The notes under the pieces were generated by a model. That model made no database searches, was not told the origin of the DNA, and saw nothing but the letters and a program-made list of their open reading frames with translations. A stretch of DNA of 64,000 bases. Origin: Lepidostoma basale (lineage: Eukaryota > Arthropoda > Insecta > Trichoptera > Lepidostomatidae). Below, in pieces: positions 30,701-39,539 of this stretch (position 1 is its first letter; each line of letters opens with the position of its first letter). The position numbers were made by a program, and so were the translations under genes. The stretch spans positions 248,001 through 312,000 of the forward strand of contig JAHDVF020001365.1 of assembly GCA_022606425.2 (NCBI GenBank). The letters run 5' to 3'.

Positions 30701-32251
30701 AATTTTGAGTACAGAGTTAATCTAAGCGATCCCGAACAACCTATTACTAAACGAAAGGTACTTTCAGACATTGCCAGGCTATATGATCCTATTGGTTGGA
30801 TTGCACCGGTAGTGATCACTGCTAAGGTATTAACACTAAAGTTGTCGAGAAATGAGAGGACAGCATTTTCAAAGTTCGTTTCAACGGAGGAGATGAACCA
30901 AACTTTGCAAATATGCATTAAACAAGTGCAAGATGTCGAGTTTAATGAAGAAATTATTTCACTAAAAGTAAAGGGTTATGTTGCAAAACAGAGCGCCTTA
31001 TATACTTTTCATCCGTTTTTAGACGAAAATGACATTTTGAGAGTTGGTGGACGCATAAATTTGGCTAATGTGGACTATGGTCAAAAGCACCCAATTATTT
31101 TGCCCGCTAAGAATCATCTGAGTAGACTAATAATTGCAGATGCCCATAAGAAGACGTTACACGGGGGACCTCAAGTCATGATGAATTTTTTGAGATCCAA
31201 GTTCTGGATATTGAGAGCACGAGAGATGGTTAAAACATATTATAGGAATTGTACACAATGTTTGAGATATTCAAAGGCAGCAAGCAACCAATTGATGGGT
31301 CAGTTACCAGAGGCCAGAGTTAAACCAAGCCGACCATTCAAGACCGCAGGAGTGGACTACGCAGGTCCTATTAACATTAGATTTTCACCAGGGCGAGGAG
31401 CTAAATCTTATAAGGGATATATATGTTTGTTTGTGTGCATGGCGACTCGCGCGATTCATCTCGAAGCGGTGACCGACTTAACTACCAAGGGTTTTATTGC
31501 TGCATTTAGGCGATTCGTTTCACGAAGAGGTCACTGTCAAGATCTCTTCAGTGACAACGGTACAAATTTTATCGGAGCCGATGTTATGTTAAGGGACATG
31601 TTCAACAGCGCCAAATCTGAGCTACCTAATGAAATAGCCGAGATATTAAGTTTAGAATCAACAAAATGGCATTTCATCCCTCCAAGAGCCCCAAATTTTG
31701 GTGGACTTTGGGAGGCGGGTGTTCGCTCTGTGAAAGCTCATTTAAAACGAGTCATAGGCGATAATATTTTAACCTTTGAAGAGATTTCTACTTTGTTGGC
31801 ACAAATCGAGGCGTGTTTAAATTCGCGACCATTGACCATTTTAAGCGATACTCCAGACGATCCTCTCCCCTTGACACCTGGTCATTTTTTGGTAGGGGAA
31901 CCATTAATAAACATAAGTGACGTTGACCAGTCAGATCACAATGTAAATGTTTTAGATAGATGGAAAATGTTGCAAAAAATGTTAAATTCCTTTTGGAAAC
32001 GATGGTCGAAAGAGTTTCAAACCAATTTAAATCAGAGAAATAAATGGTGTACTAAGAAACCTGAAGTTGAAGTAGGTGATATAGTTATTGTAAAAGACGA
32101 TAACATTCCACCGGCCAAATGGCTCTTAGGGAAAATAATTGAGAAACACCCGGGACCTGATAATGTGACGAGGGTCGTAACTGTAAAATTCAAGGGAGGT
32201 TCTTTTAAACGTCCTGTTAATAAGCTTTGTGTACTGACTAAGTCAGTATGA
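27791..32251 (+). CDS. BEL/Pao gag-pol polyprotein, 1,486 aa, RNase H missing
   Basis: The first methionine is ATG 27,791 (MENLIEGQME). Gag has a DUF1759-like region from residue ~122 (LPQIKLPVFAGKYTEWQSFY) and three zinc knuckles at ~341-405 (CAMC..., CFNCLAPTHPVYKC, CRKCGKKHHTLLH). The aspartic protease active site is LLDQGSQ with D483. RT carries VADLVKMYRQV and YVDD at 893-896. At ~1,017 DPIGWIAPVVITAKVLTLKL jumps to SRNERTAFSKFVSTEEMNQT, a segment normally placed just before integrase. The RNase H and linker, roughly 350-400 residues in relatives, are gone without a frameshift. Integrase keeps its zinc-binding His/Cys and D1189, D1255 (SDNGTNF) and E1308 (LWEAG). A DUF5641-like end follows (LGKIIEKHPGPDNVTRVV). 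Family members usually run near 1,700-1,900 residues. Confidence 0.95.
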   Translation: MENLIEGQMEILEQLKKAERNLKKASYETRAKSSYLTARMETLDKLEEAFNKNHFKIVASITKEQKATLPYFTDDVQDTFQEGVITYKTLLKDYLTMNNPSTTKANNTTVPKTKESTSEAHLPQIKLPVFAGKYTEWQSFYDMFVSLIHENSSLSPVQKLHYLKTSLSGEPELLLRNFPTTSANYQEAWDLLTKRYNNKRYNCNAILKTLFAQKSLQHESASSIRQLLDTTTSCLKALYNLEINTKEWDAIIIFLVVSKLDTESHRQWENHVSTVEQDLPEWSQLEKFMETRFRSLEMVDTSKNPATAKTNMQNKNPNQIVKARAFHSAVNVKPSSSEQLCAMCDGPHYIYYCNQFKKQPAFERQNIVQAKKLCFNCLAPTHPVYKCRQTTSCRKCGKKHHTLLHFEDEDKQAYNNLRQNEGSRGEAQQPKSETTNQINDATVVANFSRGDLKTNTSNVLLATAVVKTCCKNGSYFVIRALLDQGSQASFVSEDTVQLLGLKRTNVNGKVSGLGDGQMVVKHVVSLKVESRIEPRKIIRVNAYVLKSLTSVLPSREVPIPDWPELTNLPLADPGFTSPGKVDLLLGADVYGEILLDGIKKSQYGNLIAQNTLFGWILSGRVSQELSTENIKTLHVKINEDEILKTFWEIENEPNSIEKKITREEQLCEEFYDKTTIRREDGRFVVRLPFKTADPQCQYGKSCDIAERKLLASERRLSKTPILLNEYNKVLEEYITLNHMRPVHSYEINNPKAVYLPHHAVVREDKDTTKVRVVFNASSKGSNNVSLNDDLHIGPKLQQDLRHLLLRWRRNPICIVADLVKMYRQVHVNENDADFQRIVWRPRPDMSIQHYKLLTLTFGTACAPYLAVKTLQTLAELEKDQFPLAAQITKLDFYVDDLMTGCETEIEALQIYESMSKLMNHGGFQLQKWSSNNNNFLNHIENEKLSNEQMMTIKSDNMMKVLGICWNRLTDNFEYRVNLSDPEQPITKRKVLSDIARLYDPIGWIAPVVITAKVLTLKLSRNERTAFSKFVSTEEMNQTLQICIKQVQDVEFNEEIISLKVKGYVAKQSALYTFHPFLDENDILRVGGRINLANVDYGQKHPIILPAKNHLSRLIIADAHKKTLHGGPQVMMNFLRSKFWILRAREMVKTYYRNCTQCLRYSKAASNQLMGQLPEARVKPSRPFKTAGVDYAGPINIRFSPGRGAKSYKGYICLFVCMATRAIHLEAVTDLTTKGFIAAFRRFVSRRGHCQDLFSDNGTNFIGADVMLRDMFNSAKSELPNEIAEILSLESTKWHFIPPRAPNFGGLWEAGVRSVKAHLKRVIGDNILTFEEISTLLAQIEACLNSRPLTILSDTPDDPLPLTPGHFLVGEPLINISDVDQSDHNVNVLDRWKMLQKMLNSFWKRWSKEFQTNLNQRNKWCTKKPEVEVGDIVIVKDDNIPPAKWLLGKIIEKHPGPDNVTRVVTVKFKGGSFKRPVNKLCVLTKSV

Positions 32252-32430
32252 TTACACACACATTGTCACGGTGGGTGGTAAAATAAAAAAAATAAAAACA
32301 AATAAATAAAATAAATTGTATTTAAGTTAGCTAGTTAAAATATGATTGTACAATTATATGCAATTTACGGTGGTAGTATTAGATAAGTAAATAGAGAACC
32401 TTTAATTACGAGTTTGAAGGACAAGTCCTT

Positions 32431-32441
32431 GGTGGGTGGAA
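32431..32441 (+). promoter_or_regulatory. Polypurine tract
   Basis: GGTGGGTGGAA directly precedes the 3' LTR. It is the expected primer for plus-strand synthesis in an LTR element. The 190 bases between the stop codon and this site are noncoding and A-rich. Confidence 0.7.
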
Positions 32442-32744
32442 TGTGTAAAACGTAGAGCAGGACTATTTACTAAGGTTTATCATAGATGGCGCTAGTATGT
32501 GTCACAACGTACCTACTCATGAACTGCAGCGCAATATTAATTTAAAAAAAAAGAGTATTGTTGTATTTACGTGTAGTTTTATCGAGAAGTATTGTTGTAT
32601 TAACTTGTAGTAGAGTTATGTATATAAGAGAGTAGTTTTTATCGAGTTGTCTTAACGTGTTGTTCTAACGAGTTGTAATTACTTATACTTTTGTTTACAC
32701 AAATAAACGAGTACCTTCACGAGTGCGAGGATTCATTTTTAACA
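32442..32744 (+). repeat. BEL/Pao 3' LTR, 303 bp
   Basis: Same as the 5' LTR except for one extra A in a homopolymer. It is followed directly by the GTATA target duplication and by the rest of the interrupted LINE-A. Confidence 0.95.
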
Positions 32745-32989
32745 GTATATGTAAACGGCGTGAACGGAGCTAGAAATAGAGGAAGACCGAGGAAAACGTG
32801 GCAGATAAAATCAATCAAATATTGAATGTCGGTCACGTGAAGAGTCGGAGAAATCGACGTGCATGCATGACAAGATGTATGAATGTAGAGGAATCGAGAG
32901 AAGTATGTCAGGACAGAACAGTGTGGCAGTCCATTCTTTCTGCCTACTCCTCCGGGGAGACGGCGTGATGGTTAGTTAGTTAGTTAATT

Positions 32990-33600
32990 TATTTTTTCTC
33001 GAAAAATAATGTAGGATTTCATTTAAAAAATTGAAATATGAATGAAAATCTTCGTTTTCTAAAATAATTTGTCAATCATCAATTATCAAATTAAATTGAT
33101 AATATTTTGAGGCGAAAAATGTCATTCCCTTAAAAAAATACAAACTCGTTGTAAACCTACTTTTTCATTTGTATAATCAATTTAAAAATTAAAAAAGCTA
33201 TCATAAACAACCAAACCAAATCGACTTAAGTTTTAATTATTAATAAATTCCCATTATTCTAGAGTTGTTATCCTTATCTCTAAACATAACGGACACCCCC
33301 CTTAAAATGTGTACATAAGAAACAATTTTGTATATTTTGTCATTAAAAAAATTACCCTTAGGAAGGAAATCTGCGGTCAGAATAAGTTATGTTCAAAAAA
33401 AATCTTATAAAAATCTTATAAATATTTTATATAAGTATTTTAAATGTGAAACACAAACTGCCGACAGGATAAAAGTATCCTATATAGATTTTTCTAATGT
33501 TGAGTAAAGATATGATTTAAAACTGATGCATCTATTGATAAAATAGAAATAGTTGATATTTTGATTAAAAAAAAAAGTTTCTTCTATACGCTGTTAAATT
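32990..33600. other. AT-rich stretch
   Basis: Mostly unassigned. A GGCGAAAAATGTCATTCCCTT segment near 33,112 resembles the GAAACATGTCATT end of decayed hammerhead-like motifs at 22.2, 44.0 and 48.1 kb. No frame is worth calling. Confidence 0.3.
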
Positions 33601-33636
33601 GGCTGTCATTTATTCAGTCTGTTTTGCCAAATCGCC

Positions 33637-34200
33637 ATGGATGGATTTAGCGTTTAGCAATACGTGCAAATGATAAAATTGTTTTATCAAAATGGGTGTT
33701 CTGTTCGGGCAACGTTTCGCGCGCTTCGCCAATTTTACGGTCGCCATAAGCGTCCTACCGAGAGGACTATTCGCAGTGTGGTGGATAAATTTGAGTCCAC
33801 TGGTTCAGTAATCAATCAACCAACATCCGTACGTCGACGAAAAACAAGATCTGGCGAAAACATCGCCGCTGTCCGTGAGAGTGTACAGGAGAATCCGAGG
33901 CAGTCGATTTTGCGTCGTTCACAAGAACTCGGCCTTTCGCAGACCACAACTTGGCAAATTTAGCGTTGTGACTTGGGCCTGCACCCGTACAAAATTCAAC
34001 TGACCCAGGAGCTGAAGGTAAACGACCATATACAGCTACGTGTGACGACCACAGCGGCTCCCAAAGCCTACATAACCCATGCCATCGGTCAAATTCAGCC
34101 TGATTTATGCGCCAGAGTCATGGAAAATTGGACATTTCAGATGCGCGCTACCCAGAGAAGCCGCGGTGAACATTTGAAAGATGTTATATTCCATACATAA
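33637..34200 (+). pseudogene. Mariner-superfamily transposase, catalytic core deleted
   Basis: ATG 33,637 opens MDGFSV and hits TAG at 33,655. It then reads QMIKLFYQNGCSVRATFRAL, FYGRHKRPTERTIRSVVDKF and RRSQELGLSQTTTWQI, the N-terminal helix-turn-helix DNA-binding half of an IS630/Tc1/mariner-type transposase. A second stop lies at 33,961. After GLHPYKIQLTQELKVNDHIQ it jumps to the C-terminal end (IGQIQPDLCARVMENW, RSRGEHLKDVIFHT). The DDE/D catalytic domain, including SDEAHF, is absent. I could not find terminal inverted repeats. Confidence 0.8.
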
Positions 34201-34289
34201 TGGCATCAAAAAGCCTTTCAAACGAATTAAAAGTTATCATAATATCTCATACAAAACTTTGTTTCATCTGAATTTAAATTTAAATTCGG

Positions 34290-34640
34290 GGTTCTAACGG
34301 GTAGTAGGGCTACGATGGGGTATACTTTGCTGGAAAGCGCCATGTTGCAATAACACCTGCAACACTTATATCATGTCCAACTCATTAGCGTCCTCGAGTG
34401 GTCTCTCAGGCCCCGCGAACCCCGGGCAATGTGGCCACTGACATTACCATCAGCGTCAAAGCAGATAATGAATGGCGAATGGCGAGTATCCGGCGCCATA
34501 AATCCGGACCCTCCCCAGATAAGGGAAGGTGACCTCTACAGAAAAACCCATCAGAGAAGGCAACGGGAAACCACTTTGATTACCCTGGTACACATTAAAA
34601 TGTTAGATTCCCTGTGTTCCTGTCCCTAGTTTCCATGACT
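34290..34640 (+). mobile_element. Probable LINE 5' leader relic
   Basis: Relatively GC-rich text with CCCCGCGAACCCCGGGCAAT and AGAAGGCAACGGGAAACCAC. The latter is a phrase I associate with 5' regions of insect non-LTR elements. A 66-codon plus frame (MNGEWRVSGAINPDPPQIRE) crosses it. Assignment is tentative and no second copy is in the window. Confidence 0.35.
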
Positions 34641-34659
34641 GTTTTCTCTATTTACTTAA

Positions 34660-35060
34660 GATTTCTTTATTTCTTTCACCATTATAAGTTTTCTCTCCCA
34701 TCGCACACTCTGTCACAATTTTATAATAGGCCATAAAATCATGTACCATATTTTGCTTTGTTCTGTTAGATTGGGACATAGAAGTGGATTGAAATTAAAT
34801 TGGATTAAATGTGGCCTAGATACCCTTTTGCCTTTTGCTTTTTTTCTGGAATGGTGTATTCTCCAGCTAATGTAAGTCCTGCGTGGATGGGGGGTGGGCC
34901 TAGGGATTGTTTGAGGGAAGCTGACGAAGGGGCGCCGCCGCGTCCTATTCGGGTAAGCGGCGGTAAGCAGCGGTAAGTGTTAGTTTGTTCATTTGCATTT
35001 GTATTAACAATCACTGTATGTTACCCTACAATAAATAAAAATACCCTTTCCCAAGATATT
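34660..35060. other. Unassigned stretch with a GC-rich patch
   Basis: 34,880-34,975 holds a GC-rich patch (GGGGCGCCGCCGCG, then two GCGGTAAGC-like repeats). It may belong to a retroelement leader. I see no coding or splice evidence. Confidence 0.25.
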
Positions 35061-35064
35061 CACT

Positions 35065-35140
35065 ATGGCGAGGAAGGTTCGCCGAGGTGATCACCAAAGT
35101 TGGGGGACCTGACAGGGCACTTGAAGAAGAAGAAGAAATT
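35065..35140 (+). mobile_element. LINE-E 3'-end scrap
   Basis: AGGTTCGCCGAGGTGATCAC, GTTGGGGGACCTGACAGGGC and ACTTGAAGAAGAAGAAG reproduce the last 70 bases and tail of LINE-E. Confidence 0.65.
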
Positions 35141-35149
35141 TTACGATAG

Positions 35150-35560
35150 AAAGCGCTTAATAAAAGACCCTTTATTAAAAAAAGTGGATTTAATAAAAAA
35201 ATAACACAAATGTAGGTTGTGTCTTATCGAAATATACGTGCCGCAGTGGGGTGTAAAAGAGATTCAACGCGTACTGAAGGAAATCCTGAAAGGATACAGG
35301 AGGATGTTATTTATCGAGCGTGTCACTGTAGTGTTCCCGCAGGACTTATAAAACTACCTGCATCCAGCGGGCCGCCTCCATACCGGGAGACCAGGCCGTA
35401 CAGCATAAACACTTGTTATGTGAGAGGCTTCTTCCTCGTCTTACGCTCATTAGCGCAAATCGTGAAATATGATACCGTAGACCGTGTCGTGAAACGTAAC
35501 ACGTGCGTTATGGTTTTTCGTAATTAGTGTTAACATAATGATATTCATAACACACCAGCT
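35150..35560. other. Unassigned stretch, one open frame
   Basis: A plus-strand frame of about 100 codons (35,219-35,527) lacks an ATG start and recognisable motifs (it contains CHCSVPAGLIKLPASSGPPP). Base composition is more even than in neighbouring intronic DNA. I do not call it a gene. Confidence 0.25.
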
Positions 35561-35566
35561 TATAAA

Positions 35567-35780
35567 GGTCCATTTATACTGGACACTGACGGTAACGGCA
35601 CCGTAAAGTCTCAGAAAAAGCCTTTAATATCGCAGACTCGTTATCTAAAATGCTATGATACGAGTATAATAAAATCAGCGTCGGGAGAGTTAATAAAAAT
35701 CAGTTTTACGTCTGCGTGTCTCTTATCAACTCTCCCGATGGCCTCTTGCCGTTACGGCCACTGTCTAGTGTAAATGGACC
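35567..35780. mobile_element. MITE M10, complete copy, 214 bp
   Basis: Ends GGTCCATTTATACTGGACAC and GTCTAGTGTAAATGGACC are inverted repeats, extending inwards through TAACGG/CCGTTA. Interior GTCGGGAGAGTTAATAA and TTATCAACTCTCCCGA form a second inverted pair. No coding capacity. A second copy begins 220 bp to the right. Confidence 0.7.
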
Positions 35781-35804
35781 TGAATGGAATGGATCGCCAT
35801 CTTT

Positions 35805-35960
35805 CATATTAGTGAAGGTACGTTCAGGGGACAAATACTCTTGATTTTGGAAAGTAACTTGTCTTCCTAATGTCGAACCATCACTAATGCGTTCCTGGTA
35901 TTATGTTGTATGTGTATAATATCTTACCTGTACTCAATAGATGCCTTAAACATTTATGCT
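35805..35960 (+). mobile_element. LINE-J 3' scrap
   Basis: TTAGTGAAGGTACGTTCAGG, GACAAATACTCTTGATTTTG and GTCGAACCATCACTAATGCG match the very end of LINE-J (SE.TFR.QILLILES). It lies between two M10 MITEs, and a TTGATTCGATTTGATC run near 35,982 resembles its tail. Confidence 0.6.
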
Positions 35961-36000
35961 GTTTGAAATGTCTTTTGAGTTAATTGATTCGATTTGATCT

Positions 36001-36228
36001 CAAATGCTATGATATAATAAAATCACCGTAAGAAGAGTTGATAAGAGACGCGCAGACGTAATACTGACTTTGATTCCGAAAAGTTGGTAAGAGTCAGTTT
36101 TACGTCTGCGCGTCTCTTATCAAGTCTCCCGACGGCGATTTTATTATTGCTTTTGATTCATTATATATTGCTGTTAGATTCAAGGCTACGTCGGTGACGT
36201 TACGGCCACTGTCCAGTGTAAATGGACC
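36001..36228. mobile_element. MITE M10, 5'-truncated copy
   Basis: Shares AATGCTATGATA, the GATAAGAGACGCGCAGACGT arm and its inverse, and ends GTCCAGTGTAAATGGACC like the copy at 35,567. The left terminus is missing. Confidence 0.65.
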
Positions 36229-36229
36229 T

Positions 36230-36530
36230 GAAACCAACTTTTCATTTGATTTCGTTCAAACAAGAGTTTTTGCCACTATCGTAACGTAAAATACGTATTT
36301 ATTCTATATTTACCATGAATTTGTGTATGAATTCATAACTGAACGATATTTTTTTAGCTTTGTAACCCAAAAAAATATTTTAACATCATCATTCTGGAAA
36401 TTTTTGTGTATGTGTTACTACACTGATCAAGGGCTTCTGCGTCCCGAAACATGTTTATTTTGAAATATAAAATTAATGACCTTTCTAATTTTTTTTACAC
36501 TTTATTTTTTAACATTTAAAAATACACTGT
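36230..36530. other. AT-rich stretch with degenerate hammerhead-like half
   Basis: CTGATCAAGGGCTTCTGCGT followed by CCCGAAACATGTTT at about 36,423-36,456 has a GGG.../CCC hairpin, GAAA and CATG. Core position G8 is C, so it is unlikely to work. The rest is unassigned. Confidence 0.3.
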
Positions 36531-36537
36531 GTCTTTT

Positions 36538-36581
36538 GTAACCCTGGCGAAGCTCCAGCGGGAGCGAAACCGGTTGGTTGT
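36538..36581 (+). ncRNA. Hammerhead-ribozyme-like motif with all three stems
   Basis: Stem I: TGTAACC-side bases 36,538-36,543 (GTAACC) pair with GGTTGT at 36,576-36,581 over six pairs including two G-U. Core CTGGCGA (36,544-36,550). Stem II GCTCC-AGCG-GGAGC (36,552-36,565), perfect. GAAA (36,566-36,569). Self-complementary CCGG, then TT. Known hammerheads need CUGANGA; here A6 is G, which would weaken catalysis. The neighbouring arm of a foldback is not obvious here. Confidence 0.45.
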
Positions 36582-36599
36582 TAAAAAATAAAAAAAGTT

Positions 36600-37025
36600 T
36601 TAAAACAAATTAATGTGTATAATAATTGTACTTCATTATGCCCACCACAAATTAATGCTTCATAATAAACTATGTTAGTTTTAAATTTTAAAATAAATTT
36701 CTTTTTAAAAATAGTATTGTGTTACAAAATTAAAAAAATATTGTTTAATTCGATTTTATTTTTTAAATATAAGCCCGTTATTATATTTTAAAATGTATAA
36801 TAGCCACAGCTATAACCTTAATTAACAGATTCTGCTCCTATAACTTGCGTATAAAAACAGCAACGCGTTTGTTTTTCGCTACATTTGACAAGCGAAATTT
36901 TTCATTCACATAAATTATGATTAAACTTCTAGAAAATATAAGTTTTATTATTTTTTAAAACTTATATAATTTAGCTATCATGGATATTTTTATTTAATCA
37001 AATGAAATCTTGGACTTGGACTTAG
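36600..37025. other. AT-rich stretch
   Basis: No recognised feature; frames are short. Confidence 0.3.
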
Positions 37026-37029
37026 ACTT

Positions 37030-37125
37030 GGATCTTCTGGCTTACAGAGGTTCAGCTCATGTGGCTATTCCTCTTACGTCTGATAGGAACATTGTTGGAA
37101 GGTGATTTGGTGGGTTGTTAGTAAA
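37030..37125. mobile_element. MITE M9 central fragment
   Basis: TCTTCTGGCTTACAGAGGTT, CAGCTCATGTGGCTATTCCT and GGAACATTGTTGGAAGGTGA match the middle of M9 at 5.5 and 48.3 kb. Both inverted-repeat ends are lost. Confidence 0.65.
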
Positions 37126-37224
37126 TATAATATAATAAACAAAATTAAAGTTAAAGTCATCTTTTGAGAACAGGTAAAATATTATACGAGTATATACTAT
37201 ATTATACCAGTCTGCGAGACAGGA

Positions 37225-37535
37225 AGCGAAATGAATGGATCAGAAGAAACGGCCAAAGTTGCGGATGTAGCCTGCAAAATAGCATTGTTGGAAAGGAATT
37301 GGGCCGGTCATGTAGCGAGGACAACGGATGATCGGTGGACAAGACGCACCCTGGAGTGGCGACCGAGATTCGGTAATAGAAGTCCTGGCAGACCACAAAC
37401 CAGATGGTCTGATGGCATAAAGTGAGTATAAGGAGGTCAATGGCGCAGAGCGGCGAGAGATAGAGATAGGCGTATGAAGGGAGGCCTATGTTAAGCACTG
37501 GACAACTAAAGGTTGATGATGATGATGATGATGAT
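37225..37535 (+). mobile_element. RTE-like LINE C-terminus with (GAT)n tail
   Basis: Plus frame: KVADVACKIALLERNWAGHV, RTTDDRWTRRTLEWRPRFGN, RSPGRPQTRWSDGIK, then (shifted) RDRDRRMKGGLC. It ends in eight GAT units at about 37,512-37,536. WAGH.AR..D.RW...LEWRPR...GRP.TRWSD is the RTE-clade ending. It differs clearly from LINE-R. Confidence 0.8.
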
Positions 37536-37539
37536 GATA

Positions 37540-37690
37540 TTATACCAGGAACGCATGAGAGATGGTTCGAATTTTTGAAAAGAGTATTTGTCTTCTAAAT
37601 GTACAATACTTTCACTCCGAGGAGATCGTGTTCAGCAGAATGATTGCTCTTCCTACTGGTGTAACCAGAGGCAGGTTTGTTTTGGCCGCC
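37540..37690 (-). mobile_element. LINE-J 3' scrap
   Basis: Antisense LINE-J end: AGGAACGCATGAGAGATGGT, CTCCGAGGAGATCGTGTTCA, GCTCTTCCTACTGGTGTAAC and CAGAGGCAGGTT. It directly follows the (GAT)n tail. Confidence 0.65.
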
Positions 37691-37734
37691 GTTATCTATA
37701 ATTATTATAGATCATAAAGTTACATTTAAGTGGA

Positions 37735-37965
37735 AATGGTCTAGACACATAGCTAGACAAGGCAGTACCAGATGGACATCGGAATACTAAAATAGACGTC
37801 TTGGACAAAGAAAACGAAAAGGAATGTGAAAGAAGGATTGATGACATTGCCCAAATAGCTAGGAAGACCTGGATATGGAAAGGATAAAACAGTGAAGAGT
37901 GGAGAAAAAATGGAAAAAATACCTATATCTCACAGTGGAGGGAAGAAGGGTTAAGAAGAAGAATA
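37735..37965 (+). mobile_element. RTE-like LINE 3' scrap
   Basis: Broken codons LKWKWSRHIARQGSTRWTSE, then TWIWKG-like and SEEWRKNGKNT-like stretches, ending in an AAGAAGAAGAA tail at about 37,955. Third distinct RTE-type end in the window. Confidence 0.6.
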
Positions 37966-38547
37966 TATGATTATTTAGCCAAAAAGCATTTAAATTTACG
38001 AATTTGGCGACTGGAAAATATAAAATCAGACGCAATATATAATATTAAAACTCGAATGCCCCAGTTACGTCAATCTCGTTGCCAGAACCAATCAAATTCG
38101 AAAGTATAATACGAATTTAGGGTTGAACTTTGTCAATTGTTGGGCGAAATAACAATCGAGAGGGTTGTGGGTTTGAATTTAACCCTAGAATAATAATAGT
38201 CAGTTCTCAAAGCAAGTAGGTCAATTTACATTTCAATAATTCCAACATATGAACGGGACAGCGTTTGACAGAACGCCGTTCTATATTTGAATGTCCTATG
38301 AAAACAACCCCAAAGGGGCACACGATAAAAGTGACTGGTTTTATACGTATGTAAATAAATGTTTATTAAATAATATATTCCTTTAAACTCAATTATGTCT
38401 AAAATAAGACGCCTACCCTATAGCCATGTACTAAACTAGGGCTCGCACGACGATCTATCATACAATGAATGATATATCACTGGACAGGACTACATTTCAA
38501 AAGATTTATGAGTTTTTTTTTAATTATATAATGCAAGGATTAATTTT

Positions 38548-38885
38548 ATCTCAATAGAGACGAAGATGCAAACTGGAAACTGAATATGGTGATCGAGATG
38601 TTTACAGGACTTATGACCTGTCATTGGTTGAGTTAAGCGCACGCTTTATGAAATTACAACATTCCCCATTCCACCTTTCTTATGATCACCATGTCTGACA
38701 AATTTTTGGAAGTTGTATATATGTTAATATCCAACACCACAATTCACATGTCAGTTTCAATTTACAGACCAGCGCCATCTATGAAGATTAAATTTAAGCA
38801 TTTAGCAGAAGATCTTTATAACGCAATGTGAAAGGCTACCGCCATTAACGCACTGCTAGATAACGCCTGGAAATGTCACTCCAAT
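38548..38885 (-). repeat. Interspersed noncoding repeat M11, minus orientation
   Basis: Starts with TCTCAATAGAGACGAAGATG and runs through AACATTCCCCATTCCACC and GCGCCATCTATGAAGATTAA to GCCTGGAAATGTCACTCC, the inverse order of 6,788-7,200. Confidence 0.65.
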
Positions 38886-38904
38886 TTATATTCTAACTTG
38901 GACC

Positions 38905-39535
38905 AGTTTTTGTTTTATACAACATAATGTTTCAGGTATATTTTAAATTGATTCGTAGTGAGACTCCTTGTGTCTTTTGGTAGCTCATTGTAAAGTTTCA
39001 GTCCATTGTTCAATATCCTTGATTGTCCTATCTTAGTTCGTGCATTCGGTAAATGATATCTGTCACAGTTCTTGTTCCAGTGTCTGTGTACGTCTGAATT
39101 TTTAGTTAGTTTGTAACTGCTGTCTGTTGTCTCTTCCATGGTAACTCTGTGTATAATTTTCAAGGTCTGAAATTTAGTCAGGTCTGATATGTCCATTTGT
39201 TTTGTTTGTCTGTATACTTGTATGATTGGGGTAAGATAGTTAATGTTATAAGCTAATTTTATTATTTTATTTTGCTGTTTGGAGTTTGGAGATGTCCTTT
39301 TGGTTTCCTGTACCCCAGAAGGGAATCATATATGTCAGTCGGCTTTTAACGCGTGCTTCGTACATCATAACTATTTCTTTTCTTGGTATGTAATTTTGTA
39401 TTTTGTAGACGAGGGAGTATAGTAATGCTAACTTGTTTGTTAGATTGTCTATGTGTTTTGTCCATTTTAGTTGTTTGTCCATTGTTAGTCCTAGGTACTT
39501 TACATAGTCATTTGATCCAGAATTATCTTTCAGTT
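38905..39535 (-). mobile_element. LINE-N C-terminal region
   Basis: Two minus frames: LDKQLKWTKHIDNLTNKLAL (the frame itself begins MDKQ), LVYKIQNYIPRKEIVMMYEA, RVKSRLTYMIPFWGTGNQKD (39,267-39,482), then TLKIIHRVTMEETTDSSYKL, NARTKIGQSRILNNGLKLYN, ELPKDTRSLTTNQFKIYLK (38,915-39,196). L.W..HI..L..KL......R and Y..VES...Y....WG are typical of the post-RT region of Jockey/CR1-type LINEs. One stop or frameshift separates the frames. No other copy is in the window. Confidence 0.65.
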
Positions 39536-39539
39536 TTCA

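Larger units (their letters stand above)
27144..32744 (+). mobile_element. Complete BEL/Pao LTR retrotransposon, RNase H region deleted
   Basis: 5.6-kb element: 5' LTR, tRNA-Phe-type primer site, one gag-pol frame, polypurine tract and 3' LTR, flanked by GTATA direct repeats at 27,139-27,143 and 32,745-32,749. LTR termini are TG...CA. No envelope frame follows pol. The near-identical LTRs and open frame mean a recent insertion. The missing RNase H predicts that it needs, or recently used, help from a complete relative. Confidence 0.95.
26940..32985 (+). mobile_element. LINE-A copy split by the BEL/Pao element
   Basis: The left part 26,960-27,143 encodes EMRSLRRMCDKYVYDRVSN, then in shifted frame a GHMKRMSEDRMVKKVY segment ending at GTATA. 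The right part starts with GTATA at 32,745 and continues YVNGVNGARNRGRPRKTW, then MNVEESREVCQDRTVWQSIL, SAYSSGETA, TGATGG and TTAGTTAGTTAG. The two halves join in frame across the 5-bp duplication. Confidence 0.9.

Noticed and set aside
34429..34629. Small protein gene of 66 codons
   Set aside because: Text resembles a LINE leader and the frame has no conserved motif.
37508..37536. Independent GAT microsatellite
   Set aside because: It directly follows an RTE-type stop region and is best read as that element's tail.
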